Shown piece after piece: positions 6,803 to 14,931 of a DNA stretch of 59,275 nt. The stretch spans positions 1 through 59,275 of IMG/VR virus record IMGVR_UViG_3300043499_000045; one strand, given 5' to 3'. Under the pieces are notes generated by a model that was not told the origin of the DNA, made no database searches, and saw only the letters and a program-made list of their open reading frames with translations. Made by a program: the position numbers and the translations under genes. Each line of letters starts with the position of its first letter. The stretch's first letter is position 1. This stretch comes from a virus.

Positions 6803-6931
6803 ATGCCTCAGAGTTATACGTCCATTGCTGACTCGGCCAACATGAAAACAGAGGTCGCTGCGCCGAAGCCGAAGCCGCCGCCAACACCGCCGCCGAAGAA
6901 ACCAGCGCCGAAGCCAAAGAAAAAGAAGTAA
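6803..6931 (+). CDS. Pro/Lys-rich small basic protein (42 aa)
   Basis: Starts two bases after the previous stop; AAAGGA lies seven bases upstream. The C-terminal two thirds is a low-complexity run of PKP, PPPTPPPKK and KPKKKK, strongly basic and unable to fold on its own. Such tails resemble TonB-like linkers or nucleic-acid-binding tails, but there is no membrane segment. It ends nine bases before the DNA polymerase start. Confidence 0.6.
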   Translation: MPQSYTSIADSANMKTEVAAPKPKPPPTPPPKKPAPKPKKKK

Positions 6932-6940
6932 GTCTGCCGC

Positions 6941-8986
6941 ATGAGTGAGCAGCAGACTTTTTTCTGGGACGACCTTCCCGTCAGCGAGCCGCAGCCCAGG
7001 AAGCGCGGCAATAACAACCGCCCCACGCCGCCGATCCCGGATACAGGCTGGGTAGCCCCCGGCGCTTTCCCCCGGCTGGCCCAGGCCCGCGTTCTGGGCC
7101 TGGACACCGAGACAAAAGACCCGGCGCTGGTCGAGAAAGGCCCAGGCTTCCGCCGCGCCGGTGAAGAGGGCGCGCACATCGTGGGCATGAGCGTCGGCAC
7201 GCCGGACGGTGGGCGCTGGTACTTCCCGATGCGCCATGAGATCGCGCCGGAACAAAACCTCGACCCGGCGCACGTGCTGGCCTGGGCGCGCGATAACATT
7301 TGCACCGAAGGCCAAGCCAAGGTCGGTGCGAATCTATCCTACGACGTCGACGCGCTATGGTCCGAAGGCGTGCAGGTGACGGGACCATTCATCGACGTCC
7401 AGCACGCGGAAGCGTTGATCGACAGCAATCGATTCACCTACAGCCTCGACGCGCTGGGCGAGTCGTACCTGGGCGAGACGAAGGTCAAGACGGACCTCGC
7501 CAAATGGATCGAGCTTGCGTATGGCGACGCCGACAATTATCGCGCGCATATCTGGCACGCACCGCCTTGCTTGGTCGGTCCCTATGCCGAAGGCGACGTC
7601 GACCTGCCGCTGCGCATCTGGGATAAGCAGAAGCCGATCCTAGAGCAGCAGTTGATGATGGGCCTGTTCGATCTAGAGACCGAACTGATCCCGATGATGA
7701 TTGAGATGCGGCAGAACGGCGTGCGCGTCGATATCGAATACGCGAAGCGCCTGGACGACGAATTGACCGCAGGCATCCTTGAGGCCGACGTCCGCTTGCA
7801 GGCGGTGTCCGGTGGCGTGCTGCACAATCTCGACCCGGACAAGGACATCAGCAAGGGCGATCTCGCTGCGCTATTTGACGCGGCCGGTGTTGCCTATCCC
7901 AAGACGGCCACAGGCCAGCCATCGTTCGTCAAGGAATGGCTCGAGCGCGTGCAGCACCCGGCTGGCGAGCTAGTGCGACACCGCCGCCAGCTTCAGAAGT
8001 ACCGCAACACATTCGTGCGCGCCTACGTGCTTGACAAGCATATCAACGGTCGCTTGTACGCGCTCTTTCATCAGCTTAAAGGCGACGAGAATGGTGCGGT
8101 CACCGGCCGCTTTTCCTCGTCGCTTCCAAACCTGCAAAACATTCCATCGCGCGACGAGTATTGGGGACCAAAGATTCGCGCGCTGTTCATTCCCGAGGAA
8201 GGTGAAGAGTGGGTCCGGCATGACTGGTCGCAGATCGAGTACCGGTTCCTTGCCCACTATGCGCGCGGTGACACCGGCGACGCGGTGCGCGAGCGCTATC
8301 GCACAGACCCGACCACGGACTTCCATGAGATGACGCTGGACTTCGTCGCGCCGTTCGCGGGATGGGACATCAGCACAAAGACGCTGCGCAAGCAATGGCG
8401 CAAGCCGGTGAAGGGAATCAACTTCGGGCTTGTTTATGGGATGGGCATCGATGCGCTGATTGCGCACCTGGGCCTATCGCGCGACGAAGCTGAGTACATC
8501 ATTGAGCAATATCATAATGCTGTGCCATTCGTTCGCGCGACTTATAACATCGCCCAGAAGCGCGCGGCCGAGCGTGGCTATATCACGACCTTCGGTGGCC
8601 GTCGCGTGCGCTTCGATCTATTTGAAAAGCACTGGTCGAAGTCAGGCAGCAGCAAGGCGATGCGCTATGACGACGCGGTGGCCGAATGGGGACCGAAGGT
8701 ACGCCGCGCCTATACGCACAAAGCCTTGAACGGTCTGCTGCAAGGCAGCGCGGCAGACCTGATGAAGGAAGCCATGCGGCAGATTCATCGCAGCGGAGCA
8801 ACCAAGGTCATCGGCGTGCCGAAGCTGACGGTGCATGATGAACTTGGTCACAGCGCCAACGCCGCCAGCAAGGCGCATCAGGAAGCAACCAAGGAGGTAA
8901 AACACATCATGGAAACGAGCTTTGAATTATCCGTGCCGGTGATCGCTGAGCAATCGCGCGGTACCAACTGGGGGAACTGCGAATGA
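6941..8986 (+). CDS. polA-like: Family A DNA polymerase with 3'-5' exonuclease
   Basis: 681 aa replicative DNA polymerase. N-terminal DEDD exonuclease: motif I LGLDTETKD (D55, E57), then NLSYDVDALW and a C-terminal exonuclease motif near YAEGDVDLPLRIW. Polymerase: RFSSSLPNLQNIPSR, motif A HDWSQIEYR (D428), motif B RKQWRKPVKGINFGLVYGMG, motif C TVHDE (H632, D633, E634). All catalytic carboxylates are present. No 5' nuclease domain, as usual in phage enzymes. The stop overlaps the next ATG. It should copy the phage genome with the primase and helicase of the leftward unit at 50.6-53.4 kb. Confidence 0.97.
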   Translation: MSEQQTFFWDDLPVSEPQPRKRGNNNRPTPPIPDTGWVAPGAFPRLAQARVLGLDTETKDPALVEKGPGFRRAGEEGAHIVGMSVGTPDGGRWYFPMRHEIAPEQNLDPAHVLAWARDNICTEGQAKVGANLSYDVDALWSEGVQVTGPFIDVQHAEALIDSNRFTYSLDALGESYLGETKVKTDLAKWIELAYGDADNYRAHIWHAPPCLVGPYAEGDVDLPLRIWDKQKPILEQQLMMGLFDLETELIPMMIEMRQNGVRVDIEYAKRLDDELTAGILEADVRLQAVSGGVLHNLDPDKDISKGDLAALFDAAGVAYPKTATGQPSFVKEWLERVQHPAGELVRHRRQLQKYRNTFVRAYVLDKHINGRLYALFHQLKGDENGAVTGRFSSSLPNLQNIPSRDEYWGPKIRALFIPEEGEEWVRHDWSQIEYRFLAHYARGDTGDAVRERYRTDPTTDFHEMTLDFVAPFAGWDISTKTLRKQWRKPVKGINFGLVYGMGIDALIAHLGLSRDEAEYIIEQYHNAVPFVRATYNIAQKRAAERGYITTFGGRRVRFDLFEKHWSKSGSSKAMRYDDAVAEWGPKVRRAYTHKALNGLLQGSAADLMKEAMRQIHRSGATKVIGVPKLTVHDELGHSANAASKAHQEATKEVKHIMETSFELSVPVIAEQSRGTNWGNCE

Positions 8987-9294
8987 TCTATGAATTGTGG
9001 TCGACTGAGACTGATCGGATGCTTGGGACGATTGACATCCCCAGGCACGTGAACGAAGAGCGCGGTGAACGCGTGGTCGTCAGGTCCAAGGAAAAGATCG
9101 AGACGGCCGATGGCAGGAAGTACAACGCCATTGAGGTTCTCGTGTGCCGCATGAAGATGGACAAGCGAGAGTACTGGGCACTCGAGACGAACTTGCCGTT
9201 GCTATTTGTGATGAAGCTTGAAGGCTTCACACCGAAGCTAGAGCGTCCGAGTCTCGCGCAAATGCACTACTTGAACTTGAATCAACATGACTGA
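8983..9294 (+). CDS. Hypothetical protein, 103 aa
   Basis: ATGA overlap with the polymerase stop, so co-translated with it. Mixed alpha/beta: SKEKIETADGRKYNAIEVLVC, then WALETNLPLLFVMKLEGF. Not recognised; its position suggests a replication-associated accessory role but nothing in the sequence proves it. Confidence 0.7.
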   Translation: MIYELWSTETDRMLGTIDIPRHVNEERGERVVVRSKEKIETADGRKYNAIEVLVCRMKMDKREYWALETNLPLLFVMKLEGFTPKLERPSLAQMHYLNLNQHD

Positions 9295-9562
9295 GATCAT
9301 CTATCCGCCCGTCTGGGTGTTCATCAAAGACGGAAGAATCGTTGCCACACATGACGAACAAGCGACCTGGGATGGCATCGTCGGTGTTGAATACTGCGCG
9401 AAGGGACCGGACCAATGGCCGCAAGACTGCGGACTGTCATGGGATGGGCATCGCATCTCCGGTGATCGTGCAAGCATTGACGCTGTGCAGCGCACGTTGC
9501 ATGCTGCACATACAGTGGAGTTGATGCGAGAGCGAATCAAGATTCTAGAGGCACGCAAATGA
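9287..9562 (+). CDS. Hypothetical protein, 91 aa
   Basis: Overlaps the upstream gene by eight bases. N-terminal strands (PPVWVFIKDGRIVATHD) and a C-terminal helix ending ERIKILEARK. Not recognised. Confidence 0.65.
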   Translation: MTEIIYPPVWVFIKDGRIVATHDEQATWDGIVGVEYCAKGPDQWPQDCGLSWDGHRISGDRASIDAVQRTLHAAHTVELMRERIKILEARK

Positions 9563-9936
9563 GTGACGCATACGACAAGATCGACCACTACTTGCGCAAC
9601 AACCTCGACGACACCGACTATACCGAGTATTCGACGGCACTCGATGAAGTGTATGCCGAAGAGCCGAATGGGCAAACAATGCGTGACTTGCTGATGGTTG
9701 CTGAACACATGCAATTGTGGATCAAGGCAGTGCCGGAAGACACACCGCTGCCCGCGATGCCTGGGCTATGCGGTGACTTCATTCAAGGCACGCTAGAACG
9801 AGCGCGCAAAGTTTTGCTCGCAGTCCCATCGCCTGAAGACTGCCAAAGCTGCAACGGCACGGGTAGCGGAGGAATGGGAAGCGGCTGCACCGACTGCAAC
9901 GGCACGGGAATCGACCCACGGTCGATGCTTAAGTGA
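9559..9936 (+). CDS. DnaJ-type zinc-finger protein
   Basis: 125 aa. N-terminal 85 residues are acidic and helical. The C-terminus has two CxxCxGxG-type repeats, CQSCNGTGSGG and CTDCNGTGID (about residues 94..118), the metal-binding motif of DnaJ central domains; two repeats bind one zinc. No J domain is present, so it is not a co-chaperone by itself; phages often carry such stand-alone fingers. ATGA overlap with the upstream gene. Confidence 0.75.
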   Translation: MSDAYDKIDHYLRNNLDDTDYTEYSTALDEVYAEEPNGQTMRDLLMVAEHMQLWIKAVPEDTPLPAMPGLCGDFIQGTLERARKVLLAVPSPEDCQSCNGTGSGGMGSGCTDCNGTGIDPRSMLK

Positions 9937-9939
9937 CCG

Positions 9940-10413
9940 ATGGATGAAGTCGGCTTCTGGTCGGATCGCATCCGGCCAAACCTCGTGCGCAACTGTCAGG
10001 CGATGGGCCTGCGGTTCCACCTGGAGCGCATCGAGAATATCGTCAGCGATGGCACGCCGGACGTCGACTATTGCATCGACGGTATCCAAGGTGGGATCGA
10101 ATTGAAGTTCAGCGACACCGCGCCGGTGCGCGACACGTCCCAGGTGCTAGGGCTGGCCCACGGCATGCGCCGGTCCCAGATCATCTACGCCTCGCGCCGC
10201 GTCTGGGCCGGTGGCCTATGCTGGTGCCTGATCGGCAACCGCCAGGGAACGTGGCTTGTTGACCTGCGGCCCCTGACGCCCGAGCAGATGGCCGACCTAG
10301 CCGTCGCCAGCGCCGCCAGCCTGGGCCAGATGGCCACGTGGCGCTGCGGCCCGCGCATGCCTGCCACCCTACCACTAGCCCTTATCGAACGCCTGCCCAG
10401 GCTCATGCCATGA
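9940..10413 (+). CDS. VRR-NUC/PD-(D/E)XK-like nuclease
   Basis: 157 aa. SDGTPDVDYCIDGIQGGIELKFSD (about residues 31..55) reads as the PD ... ELK core of a restriction-like nuclease of the VRR-NUC or Holliday-junction-resolvase type, with a preceding ERIEN helix and a following helix containing conserved HGMRRSQIIYASR. Probably cuts branched or replication-intermediate DNA. Last gene of rightward unit A; its stop is three bases from the stop of the convergent gene at 10417, and no terminator separates them. Confidence 0.75.
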   Translation: MDEVGFWSDRIRPNLVRNCQAMGLRFHLERIENIVSDGTPDVDYCIDGIQGGIELKFSDTAPVRDTSQVLGLAHGMRRSQIIYASRRVWAGGLCWCLIGNRQGTWLVDLRPLTPEQMADLAVASAASLGQMATWRCGPRMPATLPLALIERLPRLMP

Positions 10414-10416
10414 CGC

Positions 10417-10632
10417 CTACTTTTCCTCTTCTTCTTTCTCCGGGTTGAGAGGGACATAGCTGATGGCGTTTGCCTTGATGCCAACGCTTGCGGCGAACGC
10501 GCCGACTGCCTTCTGCGCTTCGGCCTTCGACTCAAAGAACTTCACGCCTTCAGCGATGGTGGTCTCGCCGTTATCGCTCTTGAAGCGCCAGGACCATACG
10601 CCGGTGGACGCTTGCGTGCATTCGAGTTTCAT
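10417..10632 (-). CDS. YegP-like DUF1508 protein
   Basis: 71 aa. The layout (WSWRFKSDNGETTIAEGVKFFESKAEAQKAV..) matches a single DUF1508 repeat: a strand W.WR.K..NGE.IA.. followed by SKAEA..AI. In bacteria YegP-like proteins are small dimers of unknown role. Strong site AAGGAGATCAC before ATG. Last gene of the leftward lysis and tail operon. Confidence 0.8.
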   Translation of the reverse strand: MKLECTQASTGVWSWRFKSDNGETTIAEGVKFFESKAEAQKAVGAFAASVGIKANAISYVPLNPEKEEEEK

Positions 10633-10641
10633 GTGATCTCC

Positions 10642-11238
10642 TTAAAGGTCAGTTGAACGTGAGCGCGTGCCAAGCGCGGGAGGTGGCTGTCGACTTGCAA
10701 AGGACGACCCGAGCCAAAAGGCCCCGATGGTCGAAAGGGAACCAATGATAGCCGTCACCACGATCAATCGTACTTCATCGGTGTAAATTTGTCCGCCGTT
10801 CGCCCTGAATATTTCCCAAGGGAAAAGGACGACCAGCACCATCATGACGACCAGCCCGAGCATGACGACGGAGATGACGAACGCGGGCTGCGTCAAAAGC
10901 GATAGCGGCTGGCCTTCCGGTGTCCGCATCTGTGCAACGGCAATACTATAGTCGCGTGCCGCCGCTATACCGCCGCCGCCAGCCTCTTGAATCTGGAGGT
11001 AGTTCTTCTCGATGGCCGTCTTCACCGCCGTCGCCTGGACGGGGTCGGCCTTTATAGCTTCGATCACCTCTTGTTCGTTCTTTGCGCCGATGGCATCTTT
11101 GGCAACAGTGAACACGGCTTCGGCCGCTGCTATATTGCGCTGCGAGACTTCAGAGCCCGATCCAAATATCTTCGTCAGCTGCGGCACTAGCTGAATCAGG
11201 CTGGGCAACAGCGCCGCGACGACGGCAGGTATTGGCAT
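10642..11238 (-). CDS. Holin-like protein from internal start (198 aa)
   Basis: In-frame ATG inside the endolysin frame, preceded by AACAGGAGAAAGCT, a strong ribosome-binding site seven bases away that would be pointless unless used. The product starts MPIPAVVAALLPSLIQ, has a long amphipathic helix region, and then two clear hydrophobic spans (FVISVVMLGLVVMMVLVVLF and LIVVTAIIGSLSTIGAFWLG). It matches the pattern of the 'holin of 3TMs' family: N-terminal hydrophobic segment, SGSEVSQRN helix, C-terminal pair of spans. So holin may be made both free and fused to endolysin. Confidence 0.7.
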   Translation of the reverse strand: MPIPAVVAALLPSLIQLVPQLTKIFGSGSEVSQRNIAAAEAVFTVAKDAIGAKNEQEVIEAIKADPVQATAVKTAIEKNYLQIQEAGGGGIAAARDYSIAVAQMRTPEGQPLSLLTQPAFVISVVMLGLVVMMVLVVLFPWEIFRANGGQIYTDEVRLIVVTAIIGSLSTIGAFWLGSSFASRQPPPALGTRSRSTDL

Positions 11239-11880
11239 AGCTTTCTCCTGTTGGAATTCGACGCCGAGGTCCGTGCTGCCGCGAGCGATCTCGGTTGTCT
11301 TGCTGGCGATGTGCGGTAGTTTAGCCTGCGCCACGACCGGCACCATCGGCGGATCGCGTGCGGTGTCTTCGTTCATAAACAGTCCGCCCGCCTCCTCATA
11401 CTCGCGCCTGAATTCCTCCAGCGTAATGACCGGCTGACCATAGGGCGAGCCGGGAAGCGATGCCCATTCTTTGTTGCACTTCAACACCGCAATATGGATA
11501 CGGCCTTCGACAATGTCCTCGAGTGCTTTGCGGCCAGCGATCAAGGCTATCGCGGCAAGGTCTTGCGTCGGCGGTTCGAAGTTCAAGAAGCCGTATTGAT
11601 TGCAGACGCCGTCCCAGGTGCGTTCGAGAATTTGGTAGGCACCGGCCGCAGTCGACGTGAGCCGCTTGCCGTTCTTTAGGGTGACCGTGATGCGCGTGCG
11701 GGGATGATCGGCAAAGTCATCGAACGTGCTATAGATGCCATCGGCCCCCAGGAACAGCTTTCCGCCGAATAGCGTGCGATATCCCTCTTCGCCCTGCGTG
11801 CCCTCGCCATAGCGAAGTGCCCACAGGAACGCCCGCACGTTGCGCTTGACGATATAGTCCGTGAGCGTGATGTCTGCCAT
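10642..11880 (-). CDS. Endolysin (lambda R-like) fused to three-TM holin-like domain
   Basis: 412 aa from the ATG that overlaps the upstream stop (TGATG); a longer frame to 11937 is less likely. Residues 10..175 match the lambda R lytic transglycosylase (GH104): YGEGTQG holds E26, the equivalent of lambda Glu19; then FDDFADHPR, STAAGAYQILERTWD, and EWASLPGSPYGQP. Unlike lambda R (158 aa), the frame continues without a stop for another 210 residues into a holin-type domain with hydrophobic spans. An internal start at 11238 can also produce this C-terminal part alone. The fusion is unusual and could tie the muralytic domain to the membrane. Confidence 0.85.
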   Translation of the reverse strand: MADITLTDYIVKRNVRAFLWALRYGEGTQGEEGYRTLFGGKLFLGADGIYSTFDDFADHPRTRITVTLKNGKRLTSTAAGAYQILERTWDGVCNQYGFLNFEPPTQDLAAIALIAGRKALEDIVEGRIHIAVLKCNKEWASLPGSPYGQPVITLEEFRREYEEAGGLFMNEDTARDPPMVPVVAQAKLPHIASKTTEIARGSTDLGVEFQQEKAMPIPAVVAALLPSLIQLVPQLTKIFGSGSEVSQRNIAAAEAVFTVAKDAIGAKNEQEVIEAIKADPVQATAVKTAIEKNYLQIQEAGGGGIAAARDYSIAVAQMRTPEGQPLSLLTQPAFVISVVMLGLVVMMVLVVLFPWEIFRANGGQIYTDEVRLIVVTAIIGSLSTIGAFWLGSSFASRQPPPALGTRSRSTDL

Positions 11881-12179
11881 CAGTAATAGCGCGATTTTCT
11901 CGGCGGCTTGTAGTCTGGACGATGCGGAACGACCCACATAAGTTTATACCACATGGCAAGGCAATAGATCGCGAGCGCAATGGATATCCATAACGCATCA
12001 GGGTCCGTCTCTTGCCGGATGAAAACATAGTAGGACCGCGAGAACGCGCCCAGGCTAACACCGGCCAGCGCGACGCATTCCATTACGGTCTTGCGCACGT
12101 ACCCAGCGAAGCTCGCAACGAGGGACGAGACTCCGACGAAGAACCAGCAGGCCGAAGATAAGAAAGAGATGTCGATCAT
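11880..12179 (-). CDS. Small membrane protein of lysis cassette
   Basis: 99 aa. Three likely membrane spans: about residues 5..25 (FLSSACWFFVGVSSLVASFAG), 33..52 (VECVALAG.. region) and 62..83 (ALWISIALAIYCLAMWYKLM), then a basic PRKSRYY tail. Size and charge fit a class I-type holin or antiholin. ATGA-type overlap with the gene upstream (12176..12179) and TGATG overlap with the endolysin, so all three are coupled. Confidence 0.7.
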   Translation of the reverse strand: MIDISFLSSACWFFVGVSSLVASFAGYVRKTVMECVALAGVSLGAFSRSYYVFIRQETDPDALWISIALAIYCLAMWYKLMWVVPHRPDYKPPRKSRYY

Positions 12180-12514
12180 TTCTTGTCATCCTTTGGCGGT
12201 GCTGGCGGTGTTGGCGGGGGCGGCTTGCGCAGCCAAGCGTCCAGAAAGCCCGACACGGCGTTTGTCGACTGCACCCATTCCCACACCCGGCTAAGCACGG
12301 ACATGCCGAACAGGCCCAGGAGGAAGCCTGTAAGCCCCTGCGGCAGCGCGAGCCATTGCGCAACCCACTCCGTAGCGTAGAAAGAAAAGAACGCCCCACC
12401 AATCACCATCAGCACGCGCTCAAAAAACGTACCATTGACGAATCGCATCGACACGAGCGCACCTGCAACACCGGCGAAGCGGAGTATCCATTGTTGAATG
12501 TCGTCCCACATCAT
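12176..12514 (-). CDS. Membrane protein of lysis cassette, holin candidate
   Basis: 112 aa from the ATG overlapping the tail-fibre stop (TGATG); GTG one codon earlier is possible. Hydrophobic segments near residues 10..25, 35..55 and 60..80 (FERVLMVIGGAFFSFYAT; GLTGFLLGLFGMSVLSRVW), then a Pro/Lys tail PPPPTPPAPPKDDKK typical of cytoplasmic holin tails. With the two downstream genes this cassette would encode three different small membrane proteins. No Rz/Rz1 spanin pair was recognised. Confidence 0.65.
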   Translation of the reverse strand: MMWDDIQQWILRFAGVAGALVSMRFVNGTFFERVLMVIGGAFFSFYATEWVAQWLALPQGLTGFLLGLFGMSVLSRVWEWVQSTNAVSGFLDAWLRKPPPPTPPAPPKDDKK

Positions 12515-14514
12515 CACGCGTTTATGACCATCACGCCAATTGTGTCGGTATCTGACAAGGTGCCGTCACTCGTTGTGATAGTGATCGTGTCGCCGCCAGT
12601 GAAGGCGCTATTTGGCTTGTAGGTCAGGCCATCGAGTGCAGCGTTGACCTGGGCAAGCGTGCCAGAGATGGCAAGCGAGTTCGTATCATTGCCGGTGATG
12701 CCCGCGCCGGTCTGCATGGCGGTGTCGAATCTGGCCTTGAACGTATTTGCGAATTGATTAGGACTGGTTGCCGTAAGATCGAGGTGCGCGTTATAGCAGC
12801 TTACGCCGCGCAGCGTAGGATTCGCAGCATAGGCCGCATCCCATTCACGCGTGCACTCTGCTATCGTCAGCGAGTCCGTCGTCGTGTTGTAATTAGACGA
12901 GAGTCCCATCAACACCTTTGTCGTAGGCAATGGCGTAGCAAGCCACGTATCAATCTGACCCTTCGGAACGCCAGCCGTCTTGTAGGCAGCGTTGTCGGTG
13001 TACTGCGGCGACACCCACGTCAGACAGCCTGCATTGTGCATCGCCAACATCAGGTTGCGGTTAGCCGTGGAGTTATTCTTCACCGGGAAAGAGATCGAGA
13101 AGTTAGAGCCATACTGCGTCTTCAACTTTCCTGCGATGTAGATCAACTGCGTCGCGTAATCACCGACAGGATCACCTGTCCAATTGTTGAATTCAACACC
13201 GGAGATAGCCGCTGCGCCGCCGAGCCCGTTGATGAATGGCGTCAGCGAAGCGAGCAAGGCGTCCGACTCTTGCTGCGTCTGATAAAAGAACGTATTCCCG
13301 TAGCCACCTATGATGACGACCACTCTTTGCCCGCGTGCAACCACTGATGCTACGTCGCCCGGTGAAGGCGTACCGGCACCCCACGGCCATGACGCTGCGC
13401 CGCCGCCCAGGCCATTGCCGCCGTTGCGAAAGTTGAACAATCCAATGACGTTGAAATTCTGACTCACATTCAAGAGCGATGTCGTATCGTAGGCAGTCCA
13501 GAACGCATAGTTGATCTTCGGCGGAAAACCATCAGCAAGGTTAGCCGCGCCCGTGACGACTGCCTTGAGCTTGCCGTTATTGCAACTCATGTTGACTTGC
13601 ACTGACGTTGAATTCGGATCGGCAACAGAGATCGGAAAGCCATTAGCAACGGAGAATGTCTGCGTGCCATTCATCGACATTGACCGTTGCACTGGCACCG
13701 TGTTGACCGGCGCACCGACAGGAGCCTGAACAGTGATTGCAATGGTGTCGTAGTCCACTAGCGAACCATCTGATGTCGACATTGCAATTTGTCCGGCACC
13801 CGTGAAGCCTGCACTTGGTGTATAGACCAGCGTTGCAAGTGCTGCGTTGATTTGCGCTTGCGTGCCAGAGATCGTGACAAGCCCCGTATTGTTGCCGGTC
13901 ACTGAAGCGCCGCCAGCAGCGGACACACCGCACGCACCGCCTGTCATCGTCAGCGTCGTCGTCAGTGATGGCGTGTCGGCATCGTAGACGCTGATGTTTG
14001 CGCTCGCCAGATTGAGTGCCGTTTGATAGGCTGTCGTCTTCGCACTTGTCACAGTATTGACAGGCGGCTGCGGCGTTGGGGGCGGTGGCGTCCCGATGCC
14101 AACGGTCACGTTGAAGCTGTCAGTGTCGACGTTGAGTCCGTCCGTAGTGCGCAGCGTAATAACGGCCGTCACGTCTGTCGCAGGCGGTGGGCGATAGTAC
14201 ATCCCGTTCAGCGCGCGATTCACATTGGCAACCGAGCCAGAGACAATGACGCGCGTCGTGTTGTTATATGAGATGAACGTTGCTGGATTCGGGATCACTT
14301 CGACCGTGCCGACCGAGCAGCTAACCGTGGTCGTAATGATCGGCGTATCGACGTCCGCAATCTTCACGACGTTGCCGCCGCTCTCGGAGAATTGCTTCGC
14401 CGTGCCTTGCGGCGTTGTCTGCGCCGCTACTGGCACCGTGTTAACCGACGGTGCGTTTACCGGAATGCCGGTCGGCGCAAGCCTGATCGTTCTTTGTGCA
14501 AAGATGCGCGGCAT
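12514..14514 (-). CDS. Tail fibre-like protein: three cadherin-like repeats with inserted GH18-like domain
   Basis: 666 aa. Three related beta-sandwich repeats begin with NTVPV/VNTVTS at about residues 25, 152 and 270 and end with a strand such as TSDGxLxDxDTI. The third is split: its first part ends near residue 327, its second half resumes near 603 (TGNDTNSLAISGTLAQVNAALDGLTYKP), and between lies a foreign TIM-barrel-like domain. That insert has KINYAFW, the GH18-type VVVIIGGYGN and a later SCYNAHLD strand. The expected DxxDxDxE site reads SGVEFNNW (438..445), so the acid/base Glu is missing; it may bind chitin-like or cell-surface glycans without cutting. Last large structural gene before lysis. 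Confidence 0.75.
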   Translation of the reverse strand: MPRIFAQRTIRLAPTGIPVNAPSVNTVPVAAQTTPQGTAKQFSESGGNVVKIADVDTPIITTTVSCSVGTVEVIPNPATFISYNNTTRVIVSGSVANVNRALNGMYYRPPPATDVTAVITLRTTDGLNVDTDSFNVTVGIGTPPPPTPQPPVNTVTSAKTTAYQTALNLASANISVYDADTPSLTTTLTMTGGACGVSAAGGASVTGNNTGLVTISGTQAQINAALATLVYTPSAGFTGAGQIAMSTSDGSLVDYDTIAITVQAPVGAPVNTVPVQRSMSMNGTQTFSVANGFPISVADPNSTSVQVNMSCNNGKLKAVVTGAANLADGFPPKINYAFWTAYDTTSLLNVSQNFNVIGLFNFRNGGNGLGGGAASWPWGAGTPSPGDVASVVARGQRVVVIIGGYGNTFFYQTQQESDALLASLTPFINGLGGAAAISGVEFNNWTGDPVGDYATQLIYIAGKLKTQYGSNFSISFPVKNNSTANRNLMLAMHNAGCLTWVSPQYTDNAAYKTAGVPKGQIDTWLATPLPTTKVLMGLSSNYNTTTDSLTIAECTREWDAAYAANPTLRGVSCYNAHLDLTATSPNQFANTFKARFDTAMQTGAGITGNDTNSLAISGTLAQVNAALDGLTYKPNSAFTGGDTITITTSDGTLSDTDTIGVMVINA

Positions 14515-14523
14515 GATGTGCCC

Positions 14524-14931
14524 TTAAACCGCAGTCATCCGAAAGATTCGGAAGCCGATGCCATCGCTCGAAATGATTGCAGCGTTGCCAACTGAGATCG
14601 ACTTCGACGTTGGAGTACCGCCGGAATCTGTGAAGAAGCCAATACCGGCAACGTTGACGGACGCTGAGCCTGTCACGACGTTGATGACGAACGAGAACCC
14701 GTCTACCAAGCATTCCGCATGAAGCGTGAAGACCACGTTGCTCGCTCTGACATCGGCGCAGCAGCCGTTGTCGCCCAGGCGCATCTGCCTGCTAGCCGTC
14801 ACGTCTGTGCCCGGTGCGTCGGGGTCGAGCGCGCTGGTCCGCACGCGCGTCATGCCCTGCGTGTACAGATCATTCAGCCGGTCGATATAGTCCTTCTTGC
14901 CATAGTCGAAGGGGCGTAGTGAAGTAGCCAT
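14524..14931 (-). CDS. Tail-tip associated protein, 135 aa
   Basis: Not recognised. ATG overlaps the previous stop (TGATG). N-terminal helix (YGKKDYIDRLNDLYTQGMTRV), C-terminal beta-rich region. Its place between the tail tip and fibre genes suggests a small tip or fibre-adaptor protein. Confidence 0.6.
   Translation of the reverse strand: MATSLRPFDYGKKDYIDRLNDLYTQGMTRVRTSALDPDAPGTDVTASRQMRLGDNGCCADVRASNVVFTLHAECLVDGFSFVINVVTGSASVNVAGIGFFTDSGGTPTSKSISVGNAAIISSDGIGFRIFRMTAV

Noticed and set aside
9783-10089. Leftward frames opposite the zinc-finger and nuclease genes
   Set aside because: They are shadows with no site and oppose a tightly overlapping rightward gene series.
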